Shown in pieces: positions 18,724-27,444 of a DNA stretch of 64,000 nt. The stretch is taken from the NCBI RefSeq assembly GCF_947502995.1, contig NZ_CANNBW010000002.1, positions 62,001-126,000 of the forward strand. Reading direction: 5' to 3'. Both the position numbers and the translations under genes were made by a program. The DNA is from an uncultured Tenacibaculum sp. GTDB lineage: Bacteria; Bacteroidota; Bacteroidia; Flavobacteriales; Flavobacteriaceae. How positions within the stretch are numbered: the stretch's first letter is position 1; each line of letters opens with the position of its first letter. The notes under the pieces were generated by a model. The model ran no database searches. It was not told the DNA's origin and was given only the letters and a program-made list of their open reading frames with translations.

Positions 18724-19872
18724 TTATTTTAGAAAATCGTTTACAGTTTTTGTGATGAATGCTAGTTGTTCTTCATCTAATTCTGTATGCATAGGAAGCG
18801 AAATAACGGTGTCTATCAATTTATTTGTTACCGAGAAATCATCTTCATTATAACGTTCGTCTGCATAAGCTTTTTGCTTGTGTAATGGAACAGGATAGTA
18901 AATTGCATTTGGAATATTGTTATCTAACAAATGCTGATGTAATTCATTTCTTTTTCCATTTGTAATTTGTAAAGTATATTGATGAAAAACATGACAATCG
19001 CATGTATCACATATATTTCCACAAGATGAAGAAGTAGGAGTGATGATATTTTCATTACTAGCAAACGCATTGTTATAATATCTAGCAGCATCTCTCCTTG
19101 CGTTGCAATACGCATCTAAATTTGGAAGTTTAGCTTTTAAAACGGCTGCTTGAATACTATCTAAGCGAGAGTTTACTCCAACTACATCATGATAATAACG
19201 TTTGTACATTCCATGATTTACAATTCCTCTGATGATATGAGCTAAATCGTCATCATTTGTAAATATTGCACCTCCGTCACCATAACAACCCAAGTTTTTC
19301 GAAGGGAAGAAAGAAGTTGTACCAACATTTCCTATTGTACCTGCTTTTTGCTTAGTTCCATCTTTAAAAGTATAATTAGCTCCAATCGCTTGAGCGTTAT
19401 CTTCAATAACAAATAAATTATGTTCTTTAGCAATTTCTAAAATAGCTTCCATATTTGCTACTTGCCCAAATAAATGTACAGGAACAATTGCTTTTGTTTT
19501 AGGAGTAATTGCTTTTTTAAGTGCTTCAATGTCTATGTTGAATGAGTCTGGTTCAACGTCAACTAAAACAGGAGTTAAGTTTAATAAACCAATAACTTCT
19601 ACTGTTGCAGCAAAAGTAAAATCAACAGTAATTACTTCATCACCAGGTTGTAATCCAAGTCCCATCATTGCTATTTGCAGCGCATCAGTTCCGTTTGCAC
19701 AAGGAATTACGTGTTTAACGTCAAGATATTTTTCTAAGTCAGCTTGAAATTCTTTTACATAAGGACCATTCACATAAGCTGAAGAATTTAATACCTCTTG
19801 AATTGAAGTATCTACAATATCTTTAATTTTTTGATACTGACTTTGTAAGTCAACCATTTGAATTTTTTTCAT
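18724..19872 (-). CDS. DegT/DnrJ/EryC1/StrS family aminotransferase
   Basis: A 382-residue PLP enzyme that aminates keto-sugar nucleotides for polysaccharide or glycan synthesis. VPCANGTDALQIAM-type and VDVEPDSFNID segments precede the PLP lysine in FFPSKNLGCYGDGGAIF; NSRLDSIQAAVL follows. Unusually, about residues 284-295 form a cysteine cluster (CGNICDTCDCH) just before VFHQYTL, suggestive of a metal-binding insertion. It lies upstream of galE. The specific sugar cannot be inferred. Confidence 0.9.
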   Translation of the reverse strand: MKKIQMVDLQSQYQKIKDIVDTSIQEVLNSSAYVNGPYVKEFQADLEKYLDVKHVIPCANGTDALQIAMMGLGLQPGDEVITVDFTFAATVEVIGLLNLTPVLVDVEPDSFNIDIEALKKAITPKTKAIVPVHLFGQVANMEAILEIAKEHNLFVIEDNAQAIGANYTFKDGTKQKAGTIGNVGTTSFFPSKNLGCYGDGGAIFTNDDDLAHIIRGIVNHGMYKRYYHDVVGVNSRLDSIQAAVLKAKLPNLDAYCNARRDAARYYNNAFASNENIITPTSSSCGNICDTCDCHVFHQYTLQITNGKRNELHQHLLDNNIPNAIYYPVPLHKQKAYADERYNEDDFSVTNKLIDTVISLPMHTELDEEQLAFITKTVNDFLK

Positions 19873-19893
19873 CTAGACGTTTGTTTATGTATT

Positions 19894-19901
19894 CAAAAGT
19901 A
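19894..19901 (-). promoter_or_regulatory. Candidate -7 box (TACTTTTG) for the DegT/galE operon
   Basis: Read on the minus strand it fits TAnnTTTG and lies 22 bp upstream of the aminotransferase start. The -33 TTG is not at the ideal distance. Confidence 0.35.
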
Positions 19902-19916
19902 CAAATTTAAAACCTT

Positions 19917-19924
19917 TATATTTG
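19917..19924 (+). promoter_or_regulatory. Candidate -7 box (TATATTTG) for the penicillin acylase gene
   Basis: Fits TAnnTTTG, 17 bp before the ATG at 19942, back to back with the minus-strand box at 19894-19901. No good -33 TTG. Confidence 0.35.
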
Positions 19925-19941
19925 ATAAAAAACCAGCACGA

Positions 19942-22326
19942 ATGAAAGTACTTAAAAAACTTGTTTTTTTTCTTTTAATAATCACTTCCTTACTTGTTTT
20001 AGGATATTTTATTTTCAGTAATCTTCTAAAACCTACTTACAAAGGAGAAATTTCTTTTGAGGGTTTAAAAGATAAAGTAACTGTATTTTATGATGAAGCA
20101 GGAGTACCTCACATTAACGCTCAGAATCAAGAAGATGCTTACCAAGTTTTTGGTTATGTACATGCTCAAGATCGACTATGGCAGATGGAAGTTGTTCGAA
20201 GAATTGCTGCTGGACGATTAAGTGAAATTTTTGGTAAAGAATTAATAAGAACAGATAAGTTTTTTGGAAGTTTAGGTATTGAAGAAGCTGCAGCAAAAAC
20301 AATTCATAATTTAGATAAGAATTCTAAAGCTTATCAATTGGCATTAGCCTATTTAAAAGGAATTAATCAATTTATAAAAGAAGGAACTACTCCGTTAGAG
20401 TTTCATTTAGTAGGTGTTGAAAAAGAAGAATATACATTAAAAGACATGTATAATGTTTTCGGTTACATGGCTTTTAGTTTCGCAGCAGCACATAAAACAG
20501 ATCCGTTATTGAACGAAATTAAACAGAATTTAGGAGCAGATTATTTAACTGAATTAGGTATTCAAAGTGAACATGGTCAGTTGATAAAAAATGCAAGAAA
20601 ACCTGTTGTACAAGCTCAAATGACTGCAGCAATTAATAAAATTTACGAAAAGTTGCCTGTGCCTAGTTTTATAGGGAGTAATTCATGGGTTTTAGGACCG
20701 AATAAAACTAAAAATGGGAAAGTTATTTTTGCTAACGATCCACATATTAACTTTTCTCAGCCTTCTGTATGGTACCAAAGTCATATTAAAACACCAGACT
20801 TTGAATTGTATGGATTCAATTTAGCTTTAACTCCTTTTCCTTTGTTAGGACACAATAGAAATTATGCTTACGGATTAACAATGTTAGAAAATGACGATGT
20901 TGATTTTTATATAGAAAAAAACCATCCGGAAAATCAAAATCAATATAAAACTGTCGATGGATATAAAAATTACAAAACGTATTCAAGAACAATAAAGGTT
21001 AAGAAAGAGAAGGACAGTACTTATCAAGTTAGAGTAAGTCAGCATGGTCCTATCATGAATGATATTGTAGAACAAATTCAAGATGAACGTCCAATAGCAA
21101 TGAAGTGGATTTATACACATTTACCTAATCATTTGTTAGATGTTTGTTACGAAATGTCTCATGCGAATTCTTTAAGTGAGTTTAAAAGAGGAGTTTCTAA
21201 AATTCACGCTCCAGGTTTAAATGTAATGTACGGAGATGCAAAAGATAACGTCGCTTGGTTTGGAGCCGCTAAATTATATCAGTTTAGAGATAGTTTAAAC
21301 ACCAAAGTTTATTTAGATGGAACTACAGGAAAAGACGAGATTATTAATTTCTTGAATTTTGGAGAAAATCCTCAAGCAATAAATCCAGATTGGGGTTATG
21401 TGTATTCTGCAAACAATCAGCCAGATTCTGTAGCAGGAAAATTATACCCAGGATATTATTTACCAGAAGATAGAGCAAAACGTATTGTAACTTATATTGA
21501 AGAAAAAGAAAAATTTACAAAGGAAGACGTTTCAAAAATGATGAATAATGTTAACTCTTTAGTTGTTAAAGAAGTTATTCATACAGCATTAAAAAGTATT
21601 TATGAAAACGATTTAAATGCCAAAGAAAAAGAAGCTGTTCAATTTTTAACAGCTTGGGATGGTAACTATTATAAAGAAAGTGTGGCTCCAACAATTTATA
21701 CAAAGTTTATTTATCAGTTTTTAGAGAATACCTATGAAGATGAATTAGGAGAAAAAGCTTTTTTACAGTTTTTAGACGGCGCACCATTGCAGAAGAAAAT
21801 GATTGCCATTCAAATGAATAGAGAAGCTTCGGTTTGGTGGGATAACATAAATACAAAAGAAATAAAAGAAGATAAGAAACAGATTGTAACAACGTCATTA
21901 AAAGAAGCGGTTGCCTTTTTAGAGAAACAATTAGGAACAGATCTTAATACTTGGAAATGGAAAAGAGTTTTATCTGTAGAACACGAACATCCTATAGGAA
22001 AAGCAGGAGGTTTATTACGTAAATTCTTTAATGTTGGACCATTTGAAACGAATGGAGGAAACGAGGTAATTAATAATCATATTTTTAGGTTAAATGCTTC
22101 AGGTATTTATACAGTAGTTGGAGGTCCGTCAACTCGAAGAGTTATCGATTTTTCAGATATAGAAAATAGTATTTCAATCTTACCAACAGGACAGAGTGGA
22201 AATAGATTTAGTCCTTATTATAAAGATCAAGCACAGAAATATCTAGAAGGAAAGTATATCAAAATGAAATTGAATCAAGAAGAGATTCAAAAATCAGACA
22301 ACAAATTAGAATTTTTACCAAAATAA
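19942..22326 (+). CDS. Penicillin acylase family protein (Ntn hydrolase)
   Basis: A self-processing N-terminal nucleophile amidase. After an N-terminal membrane segment (MKVLKKLVFFLLIITSLLVL) come the alpha-subunit motifs (YGYVHAQDRLWQMEV). Then SNSWVLGPNKTKNGKVIFAND follows, where cleavage should expose the catalytic Ser of the beta subunit. The full alpha-spacer-beta length (794 residues) is intact. Family members hydrolyse acyl-homoserine lactones, beta-lactam side chains or other amides; substrate unknown. An upstream in-frame ATG at 19858 overlaps the divergent gene; 19942 gives a clean signal sequence. Confidence 0.93.
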   Translation: MKVLKKLVFFLLIITSLLVLGYFIFSNLLKPTYKGEISFEGLKDKVTVFYDEAGVPHINAQNQEDAYQVFGYVHAQDRLWQMEVVRRIAAGRLSEIFGKELIRTDKFFGSLGIEEAAAKTIHNLDKNSKAYQLALAYLKGINQFIKEGTTPLEFHLVGVEKEEYTLKDMYNVFGYMAFSFAAAHKTDPLLNEIKQNLGADYLTELGIQSEHGQLIKNARKPVVQAQMTAAINKIYEKLPVPSFIGSNSWVLGPNKTKNGKVIFANDPHINFSQPSVWYQSHIKTPDFELYGFNLALTPFPLLGHNRNYAYGLTMLENDDVDFYIEKNHPENQNQYKTVDGYKNYKTYSRTIKVKKEKDSTYQVRVSQHGPIMNDIVEQIQDERPIAMKWIYTHLPNHLLDVCYEMSHANSLSEFKRGVSKIHAPGLNVMYGDAKDNVAWFGAAKLYQFRDSLNTKVYLDGTTGKDEIINFLNFGENPQAINPDWGYVYSANNQPDSVAGKLYPGYYLPEDRAKRIVTYIEEKEKFTKEDVSKMMNNVNSLVVKEVIHTALKSIYENDLNAKEKEAVQFLTAWDGNYYKESVAPTIYTKFIYQFLENTYEDELGEKAFLQFLDGAPLQKKMIAIQMNREASVWWDNINTKEIKEDKKQIVTTSLKEAVAFLEKQLGTDLNTWKWKRVLSVEHEHPIGKAGGLLRKFFNVGPFETNGGNEVINNHIFRLNASGIYTVVGGPSTRRVIDFSDIENSISILPTGQSGNRFSPYYKDQAQKYLEGKYIKMKLNQEEIQKSDNKLEFLPK

Positions 22327-22327
22327 G

Positions 22328-22951
22328 TTATAGTTTCATTTTAACTATTGGCAAATTAGGTTTTTCAAAAATATTATCATTTAAAGATTTTCTTTCAACC
22401 GAAATTAATTCAATACAGCTATAAGAATCATCTAAATCAGAAATAGCTTTAATAGATAAAGCTCCATTGGTTTTTTCAGTAAAAAAATGCCATAAACCAG
22501 ATTTATGGTTTTTGTAGTATTCTGGTTTAGTTCTTAATTCTGGACTATAATAATATTTATGAATTCCTTTGTTAGTTTTGACTATTAATAATTCACATTG
22601 GTAATTGAGAATTTTTACGTCTGTTTTTTCGAACTTATGTGATAGAATTTTTTCTTCAGCTATGTTTGTAAGACTATACATAAGATTTTCACTAATAGCC
22701 ATTTTTGTAAATAATGTATCTTTTCCTTCGTGATATGTATTCATTTTAAAAGCACCATTAAAAGAAGAACGATATTTTTTCCCTTTTAAAAAATAGGTTT
22801 GTTCTGTTCCCATGAAGTATTTTACTTCATCTTCTGACATTTCACCAGTTTTATCTTTAAAGTCTAACTTGAATTTTAAAACACCTTCAAAATCATTTTG
22901 AGCAGTTACAATATTAGCTACAAAGAATAGGAAAATAAATAGTTTTTTCAT
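22328..22951 (-). CDS. Hypothetical secreted protein, GLPGLI/DUF4412-like
   Basis: A 207-residue protein with a clear signal peptide (residues 1-17, ending VTAQ). The mature N-terminus FEGVLKFKLDF and the later pattern of paired strands with GxxxKYYYSPEL resemble secreted DUF4412 or GLPGLI-type proteins of Bacteroidota. The family assignment is tentative and the function unknown. It ends one base from the convergent penicillin acylase stop. Confidence 0.55.
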   Translation of the reverse strand: MKKLFIFLFFVANIVTAQNDFEGVLKFKLDFKDKTGEMSEDEVKYFMGTEQTYFLKGKKYRSSFNGAFKMNTYHEGKDTLFTKMAISENLMYSLTNIAEEKILSHKFEKTDVKILNYQCELLIVKTNKGIHKYYYSPELRTKPEYYKNHKSGLWHFFTEKTNGALSIKAISDLDDSYSCIELISVERKSLNDNIFEKPNLPIVKMKL

Positions 22952-22990
22952 GACTTAATTTTTTACAAAAGTAATGAAAAAGCAAAACCA

Positions 22991-23908
22991 TTAAGGATTA
23001 AAAGGAGAAAAGCTAATAAACTCCCAATCTGCTGTATAGTATGTTTTAGTTTGTATCCATTTTTCAGGTTTAAACAACCAGTATCTACCAGTTCCCATAG
23101 TAGTTTCTAAATCTTCAGTGTTTTCTTGATCTAAAACTAATGTTGTACTTCCAGATAATTGTAAAGCATTTCCATTTTCATAATCAATAAATAATAATCC
23201 AGATTTAGGGCATTGTAAGAAGTTACCTAGAGTATTAAACAAATTATTACCAATATAATCAGGTATTTTTAAGATATCATTTTCTAAAAGCTGAATAAAA
23301 CCTTTTGGTCCGCCTCTATGAGAAGCATCCATATTACCATGTTTATTTACACTTCCTAAGAAGAAAGTATCAGCATTAGTAATCCAATTTCGTTGAAAAT
23401 CGTTTAAAATAGTTCCTGTAGTTTGTTCACTTTTAACGCTTGTTTTTTCTTCTGAAATTGATAATACGCGTTGTTGTATGTATTTTGGACAGTTAGGATA
23501 GGCTTCAGTAATAGAAAATGTAATCGTATCATTTATAATTTCAGCACTGGCATTTATTCTATATCGAGTGCGAGAAGCAGTATCGATAAATAATAAACCG
23601 ACATTAGTATTCGTTTGTATGTTCGTTAAAAAAATATCTTTTTCATTATGTTGAGTTTTATTTAAAAATATGTCTAACTGTTTTGGATTTTGAACTTTAA
23701 TAAAACCTTTTTTACCAATAATCATCGATGTCCAAATATGATTTTCTTCATCTGTAGTACTAATAATAATAGTAGTTTGTTGTTCTATAAATGGAATTAG
23801 CTCATTTAGGATATGATCTTTTAATAAACGTTCTACTAATTTAGGAGGATGATAAGCTTTATATTTTTTTTGAAGTTCTAATTCACCTTCATGAAATGGC
23901 TGTCTCAT
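22991..23908 (-). CDS. Pyridoxamine 5'-phosphate oxidase-like flavoprotein
   Basis: A 305-residue cytoplasmic protein with two split-barrel flavin-binding halves. The first is around HIWTSMIIGKKGFIKV (residues about 56-71). The second, SVNKHGNMDASHRGGPKGFIQ (residues about 180-200), is the best FMN-binding segment. This long form belongs to the PNPOx-like family, whose members reduce small molecules or bind flavin. The Rrf2 gene is just upstream, and an inverted repeat identical in its half-sites to one before the Rrf2 gene precedes this start. Confidence 0.8.
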   Translation of the reverse strand: MRQPFHEGELELQKKYKAYHPPKLVERLLKDHILNELIPFIEQQTTIIISTTDEENHIWTSMIIGKKGFIKVQNPKQLDIFLNKTQHNEKDIFLTNIQTNTNVGLLFIDTASRTRYRINASAEIINDTITFSITEAYPNCPKYIQQRVLSISEEKTSVKSEQTTGTILNDFQRNWITNADTFFLGSVNKHGNMDASHRGGPKGFIQLLENDILKIPDYIGNNLFNTLGNFLQCPKSGLLFIDYENGNALQLSGSTTLVLDQENTEDLETTMGTGRYWLFKPEKWIQTKTYYTADWEFISFSPFNP

Positions 23909-23922
23909 ATTATTGTTTTTAA

Positions 23923-23941
23923 TGTAATTATTTTTATTACA
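23923..23941. promoter_or_regulatory. Putative Rrf2 operator, copy 1 (before the PNPOx-like gene)
   Basis: TGTAAT-N7-ATTACA, perfect 6-bp arms, 15 bp upstream of the flavoprotein start. The same spacing, arms and outer flanks (TTTAA before, GTTT after) occur at 24373-24391. Confidence 0.75.
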
Positions 23942-23957
23942 GTTTTGTTTAAAAAAA

Positions 23958-24368
23958 TTAGAAACTATTTTTAAAAGCTTCTAAAGTTGTTTCTTCTAAT
24001 TTTAAAAGAATAGCATTGTCAATTTCTTGATATAAACTATTAAGTTTAGTGTTAATTTTTTTTCCAACCTTACAAGTTTTATCTGGAGTTTCACTTCTTA
24101 TTTCAAAAACATGATCATCTTTTTTTATTGCTTTAAAAACATCAGCGAGTAAAATTTTACTAGCATTTTTACTAAGTTTTACTCCTCCATTTTTACCTTC
24201 TTTACTTTGAATTAATTCGGCTTCTTTTAATTTTCTTAATTCTTGTCGTACTAAAACAGGATTTATATGAATACTTTCTGCCATTATTTTTGAAGAAATC
24301 CATTCTTCAGGAAACATAGCTAAAAGTGTCATTATATGTAAAGAAGTGGATAGGCTGCTTTTTATCAT
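23958..24368 (-). CDS. Rrf2 family transcriptional regulator
   Basis: A 136-residue regulator. The winged helix occupies residues 5-60 (ISSKIMAESIHINPVLVRQELRKL plus SKEGKNGGVKLSK), as in YwnA/CymR/NsrR-type Rrf2 proteins. Only one cysteine is present (DKTCKVGKK, about residue 97). The three-cysteine Fe-S ligand set of IscR/NsrR is therefore missing, and a thiol or small-molecule sensor is more likely. It is upstream of the flavoprotein gene and probably represses both through the matching palindromes. Confidence 0.9.
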   Translation of the reverse strand: MIKSSLSTSLHIMTLLAMFPEEWISSKIMAESIHINPVLVRQELRKLKEAELIQSKEGKNGGVKLSKNASKILLADVFKAIKKDDHVFEIRSETPDKTCKVGKKINTKLNSLYQEIDNAILLKLEETTLEAFKNSF

Positions 24369-24372
24369 TTAA

Positions 24373-24391
24373 TGTAATTTAAAATATTACA
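24373..24391. promoter_or_regulatory. Putative Rrf2 operator, copy 2 (before the Rrf2 gene)
   Basis: TGTAAT-N7-ATTACA beginning 5 bp upstream of the Rrf2 start codon. It matches copy 1 in arms, spacing and flanks while the spacer differs, as expected for a protein-binding site. Confidence 0.75.
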
Positions 24392-24413
24392 GTTTAAAAA
24401 TACTATAATTATT

Positions 24414-24872
24414 TTAAAAAGATAATTTCAATTGATCTCCTTCAGAAATAGCTTCCCATTGAGTACATAAATGATCAAATTCTATTTTTAACTCTTCAAT
24501 AATTTTAAGATTTAATTCAGGAATTTGAACATTATTTAAATTATTTGCTTCCCAAGTAACTAAAGAAATATAATCATCAATTTTAGCGGCACCAGAACCT
24601 ATAGCTTGTAAATTTCTTGTCATGATTTCAGCTAATAAAGCTTCTTGCTCTAAGTTTTTAATAATTTCTTTATCAGATAATTCTTCAATAGACATCCCTG
24701 ATTTTATATTACCGTAAAAACCTTTGCTGAATTGAAACTTTTTTTCGATGACATAATGAGCTATATCATGATTTGGAAGATTCGGACCTAAATTATAGCT
24801 TGTAAAAGTCTTGTTTTCTCTTTGACATGTTAAGGTATTTCGATCTCTTCCTTTTGTAATAATTATATCCAT
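24414..24872 (-). CDS. Conserved hypothetical protein
   Basis: A 152-residue soluble protein without signal peptide. I do not recognise the family. It starts with a short beta section (IIITKGRDRNTLTCQRE), has HDIAHYVIEKKFQFSKGFYG, then an acidic helical C-terminal half. The AHYVIE-type segment with paired histidines could bind metal, but this is weak. It shares orientation with the Rrf2 and transglutaminase-like genes on either side. Confidence 0.6.
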   Translation of the reverse strand: MDIIITKGRDRNTLTCQRENKTFTSYNLGPNLPNHDIAHYVIEKKFQFSKGFYGNIKSGMSIEELSDKEIIKNLEQEALLAEIMTRNLQAIGSGAAKIDDYISLVTWEANNLNNVQIPELNLKIIEELKIEFDHLCTQWEAISEGDQLKLSF

Positions 24873-24901
24873 AACAGTTTAATTATGATAAATATAATTA
24901 A

Positions 24902-25477
24902 TTACTGAGATAAATTATAAATACATTGTTCTCGTATTTTCCAAACGGTTTCAAAATCAAAAGGTATATTATTGTTTTTAATCCAGTTTTTCATAAAATC
25001 TTTATGAAACTGAACTTTGTATTCTACAACTTGATTTGGAGTGATTTCAATTTCTGAAAGAATATCATTCTCAATCCTTGTAATTGAAGATGAGCTAGAT
25101 GTGAAATCAAAACGTTTTTCTTGTATAGATAAATAACAGTGTGCTTCAGGTACAAAGTCTAGATTATTTTCTACTAATACATTTCCAATACCAGGAGTGT
25201 TTTTATGATTCATTTTATAAATTCCTAAGATCAAACTAACATTAGGAATCTGATTTACATCTGCTAAAGCTTTTAAAAGTGCATGTTTAGAACTACAACT
25301 TCCTTTTTTTTCAGATAAAACTAAAGAAAAATCATATCTATTTTCATTTCTACCATAGGGTAAATTTGCAATAAACGAGGTTAATTCATTCCAAGAATGA
25401 ATATTTAATTCTTTAGCTAAAAGCGTTAACTTATCAGTAGAGTTTAATGTATGATTTTTATGTAGAGTCACTTTCAA
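24902..25477 (-). CDS. Transglutaminase-like (papain-fold) domain protein
   Basis: A 191-residue cytoplasmic protein. KKGSCSSKHALLKALA (Cys near residue 71), EAHCYLSI (His near residue 112) and RFDFTSS (Asp near residue 122) line up as the Cys-His-Asp triad of the transglutaminase/protease-like fold. The segment LPYGRN before the Cys is also usual. Function unknown; peptidase or amidase activity is possible. Located between the 152-residue protein gene (29 bp gap) and the FkbM methyltransferase gene (6 bp gap). Confidence 0.65.
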   Translation of the reverse strand: MKVTLHKNHTLNSTDKLTLLAKELNIHSWNELTSFIANLPYGRNENRYDFSLVLSEKKGSCSSKHALLKALADVNQIPNVSLILGIYKMNHKNTPGIGNVLVENNLDFVPEAHCYLSIQEKRFDFTSSSSSITRIENDILSEIEITPNQVVEYKVQFHKDFMKNWIKNNNIPFDFETVWKIREQCIYNLSQ

Positions 25478-25483
25478 AGTAAT

Positions 25484-26341
25484 TTAATTCAGAAGTTTGT
25501 AGTGATCTTTTTTAGTTTGATGAAAAGCAAGAATCTCAAAATGTTTTTTATGCATCATATCTTCTCGTTTAATTTCTTTTAAAGTATCTAAAGATTCAAA
25601 ATTCTGAATAGAGAAAATAAGATAACCATGATTAGATAAAGTATCAAAAAGATCGTTTCTTTCATCTCTATCTAAATATCGATAACATTCCACCATTAAT
25701 GCAGGTTTGTAGGTATTTAAAATATCTGGAATAGTTTTTAAAATTTCTTTATCGTAACCTTCTGTATCAATTTTTATTAAACTTAATTGTTGAAGTTCAG
25801 TAGTATATTTTTGATTTAAATAATTGTTTAGATTTTTTCCTTTAACTTCTAATGTATAGTTATGTTTGTGTTCTTTTTTCTGTATTTGAGACAAAAAACC
25901 ACCATTACAAAAAGAAGCATCACTATAGTTAAAAATGAATGCGCCTTCTTTTTCTGTAACAGCAAAACATTCTGGAATTATAGTTGTTAATTGAGGATTG
26001 AGTTCAGTATTCTTTTTTAAAATTTTAAATACATAAGGATTAGGTTCTATAGCTAAAACTTTTCCTTGTTTACCAACTGCTAAACTCATAGGAATTGTAG
26101 TGTCTCCGGTATGGGCGCCAATATCTATAATAAAACTGTTTTTAGTTGTGATAGATTTATAAAAGTTAATGTTTTCTATCGAAATCTTTTTAGGTTTTTC
26201 TAAAGGGTGTAACCATTGTGCATATTGAATATGGCCTAACGGAAATACAAGAAAATCTTTTATTTCATAACCGTATTCTTTAAAAGTTTTCTTTATCGAT
26301 TTCTTCTTTAATTTTCTTTTGATATAGTTAAATAAACTCAC
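25484..26341 (-). CDS. FkbM family SAM-dependent methyltransferase
   Basis: A 285-residue protein with the FkbM domain: IDIGAHTGDTTIPMSLAVG (SAM motif I, residues about 72-90), LAIEPNPYVFKILKKN (motif II, acidic residue binding SAM ribose) and LIKIDTEGYDKEIL. Such enzymes O-methylate sugars or natural products; the acceptor is not visible. It opens the small operon that runs into the transglutaminase-like gene. Confidence 0.88.
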   Translation of the reverse strand: MSLFNYIKRKLKKKSIKKTFKEYGYEIKDFLVFPLGHIQYAQWLHPLEKPKKISIENINFYKSITTKNSFIIDIGAHTGDTTIPMSLAVGKQGKVLAIEPNPYVFKILKKNTELNPQLTTIIPECFAVTEKEGAFIFNYSDASFCNGGFLSQIQKKEHKHNYTLEVKGKNLNNYLNQKYTTELQQLSLIKIDTEGYDKEILKTIPDILNTYKPALMVECYRYLDRDERNDLFDTLSNHGYLIFSIQNFESLDTLKEIKREDMMHKKHFEILAFHQTKKDHYKLLN

Positions 26342-26434
26342 TATAACTATGCTTTCTTTTTTTAGATTGTAAATGTAATTAAAATGATAAACCTACGAGT
26401 TACTTACGTTTAAGTAATACTTCTAAAAAAGTAC

Positions 26435-27361
26435 TTATTGAATTAAGCCGTATGGAAAAATCGTATAATTATTGTCCATTAAACGTTTGTACTTCTTTTG
26501 AAGCTTATTAAGATTTAATTGTTCACACACCGCTTCCATGTAATTAAATAAAATATATCTATGAACAGAAGTAACATTTGTGCTGTCAAACTCTTTATCT
26601 ATAGCTATTACTTTATCGTGGGCAAAATTGTAAATATTAGCGTTGTATTTTTTGAAATAGTTATCGTCCATAATAATTGAATCCATAATAAATTTTAGTT
26701 CTACTATAGATCGAATTAAGAAATGATCTGGTAAATTTTCATAAAAACTTAATAAATCGTCTACATCGCCACCCCATTTTGGCTGAATGAATTCCGTATA
26801 ATGTAAATAAGGCCAAATTAATTCTGGATTACTTTTTGAAACTTTATGAAAGGCATTAGTTGCAGATTGGCTATTGCTTAAACTCATATACAAACGAATC
26901 TCTCTTGCATTTAATTCTGGAGTAAAAAATGAGTTTTCAGTAATTTCACTGAAGATTTCTTTAGCTTCTATTAAATATTCGAAAAAACTTTCTGCATTTT
27001 TTTCAGAAACATCTTTCGCTAATTTATGACTTCTAGCAATCCATGCTAAGTGTAAATAAAAAACACCTAAAGTAAGTTTAGAAAAATCGGTGTTCTCACT
27101 AGTATGCCAAGTTGTAATATCTTCTTCATTAAGCGATAAAGCTAAATGATCTACGATTTGAGTGATATCATTCAATTCTTGTTTAAGAATATAATTTTCT
27201 ATTTGATCATAGTTTTTGTTTTTTATCCAATTTTCAATTTCTTCAGCAGATTGTAAACCTAAAGAATATTTTCGTCGATGCTTTTTTTTATTTTTTAAAA
27301 ATGTAGCAATTACAAAATAAATTAGAATGATAGCACAAAGTATAACTATAGGGTTATTCAT
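26435..27361 (-). CDS. Hypothetical membrane-anchored protein, possibly DUF4034-like
   Basis: A 308-residue protein with one N-terminal membrane helix (residues 4-22) and a basic stop-transfer patch (KNKKKHRRK). The rest is helical and probably repeat-like. The segment FIQPKWGGDVDDLL resembles the WGG motif of DUF4034 tetratricopeptide-like proteins, but the assignment is tentative. Cytoplasmic orientation is likely from the basic residues after the helix. Confidence 0.5.
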   Translation of the reverse strand: MNNPIVILCAIILIYFVIATFLKNKKKHRRKYSLGLQSAEEIENWIKNKNYDQIENYILKQELNDITQIVDHLALSLNEEDITTWHTSENTDFSKLTLGVFYLHLAWIARSHKLAKDVSEKNAESFFEYLIEAKEIFSEITENSFFTPELNAREIRLYMSLSNSQSATNAFHKVSKSNPELIWPYLHYTEFIQPKWGGDVDDLLSFYENLPDHFLIRSIVELKFIMDSIIMDDNYFKKYNANIYNFAHDKVIAIDKEFDSTNVTSVHRYILFNYMEAVCEQLNLNKLQKKYKRLMDNNYTIFPYGLIQ

Positions 27362-27444
27362 TTTTAGTTGAATTTTTTGATAAAAATACTAAGATTAGTT
27401 TTTTTACTAAAGCTTTGTTTATTACATAACAATTTCAGTTTAAA

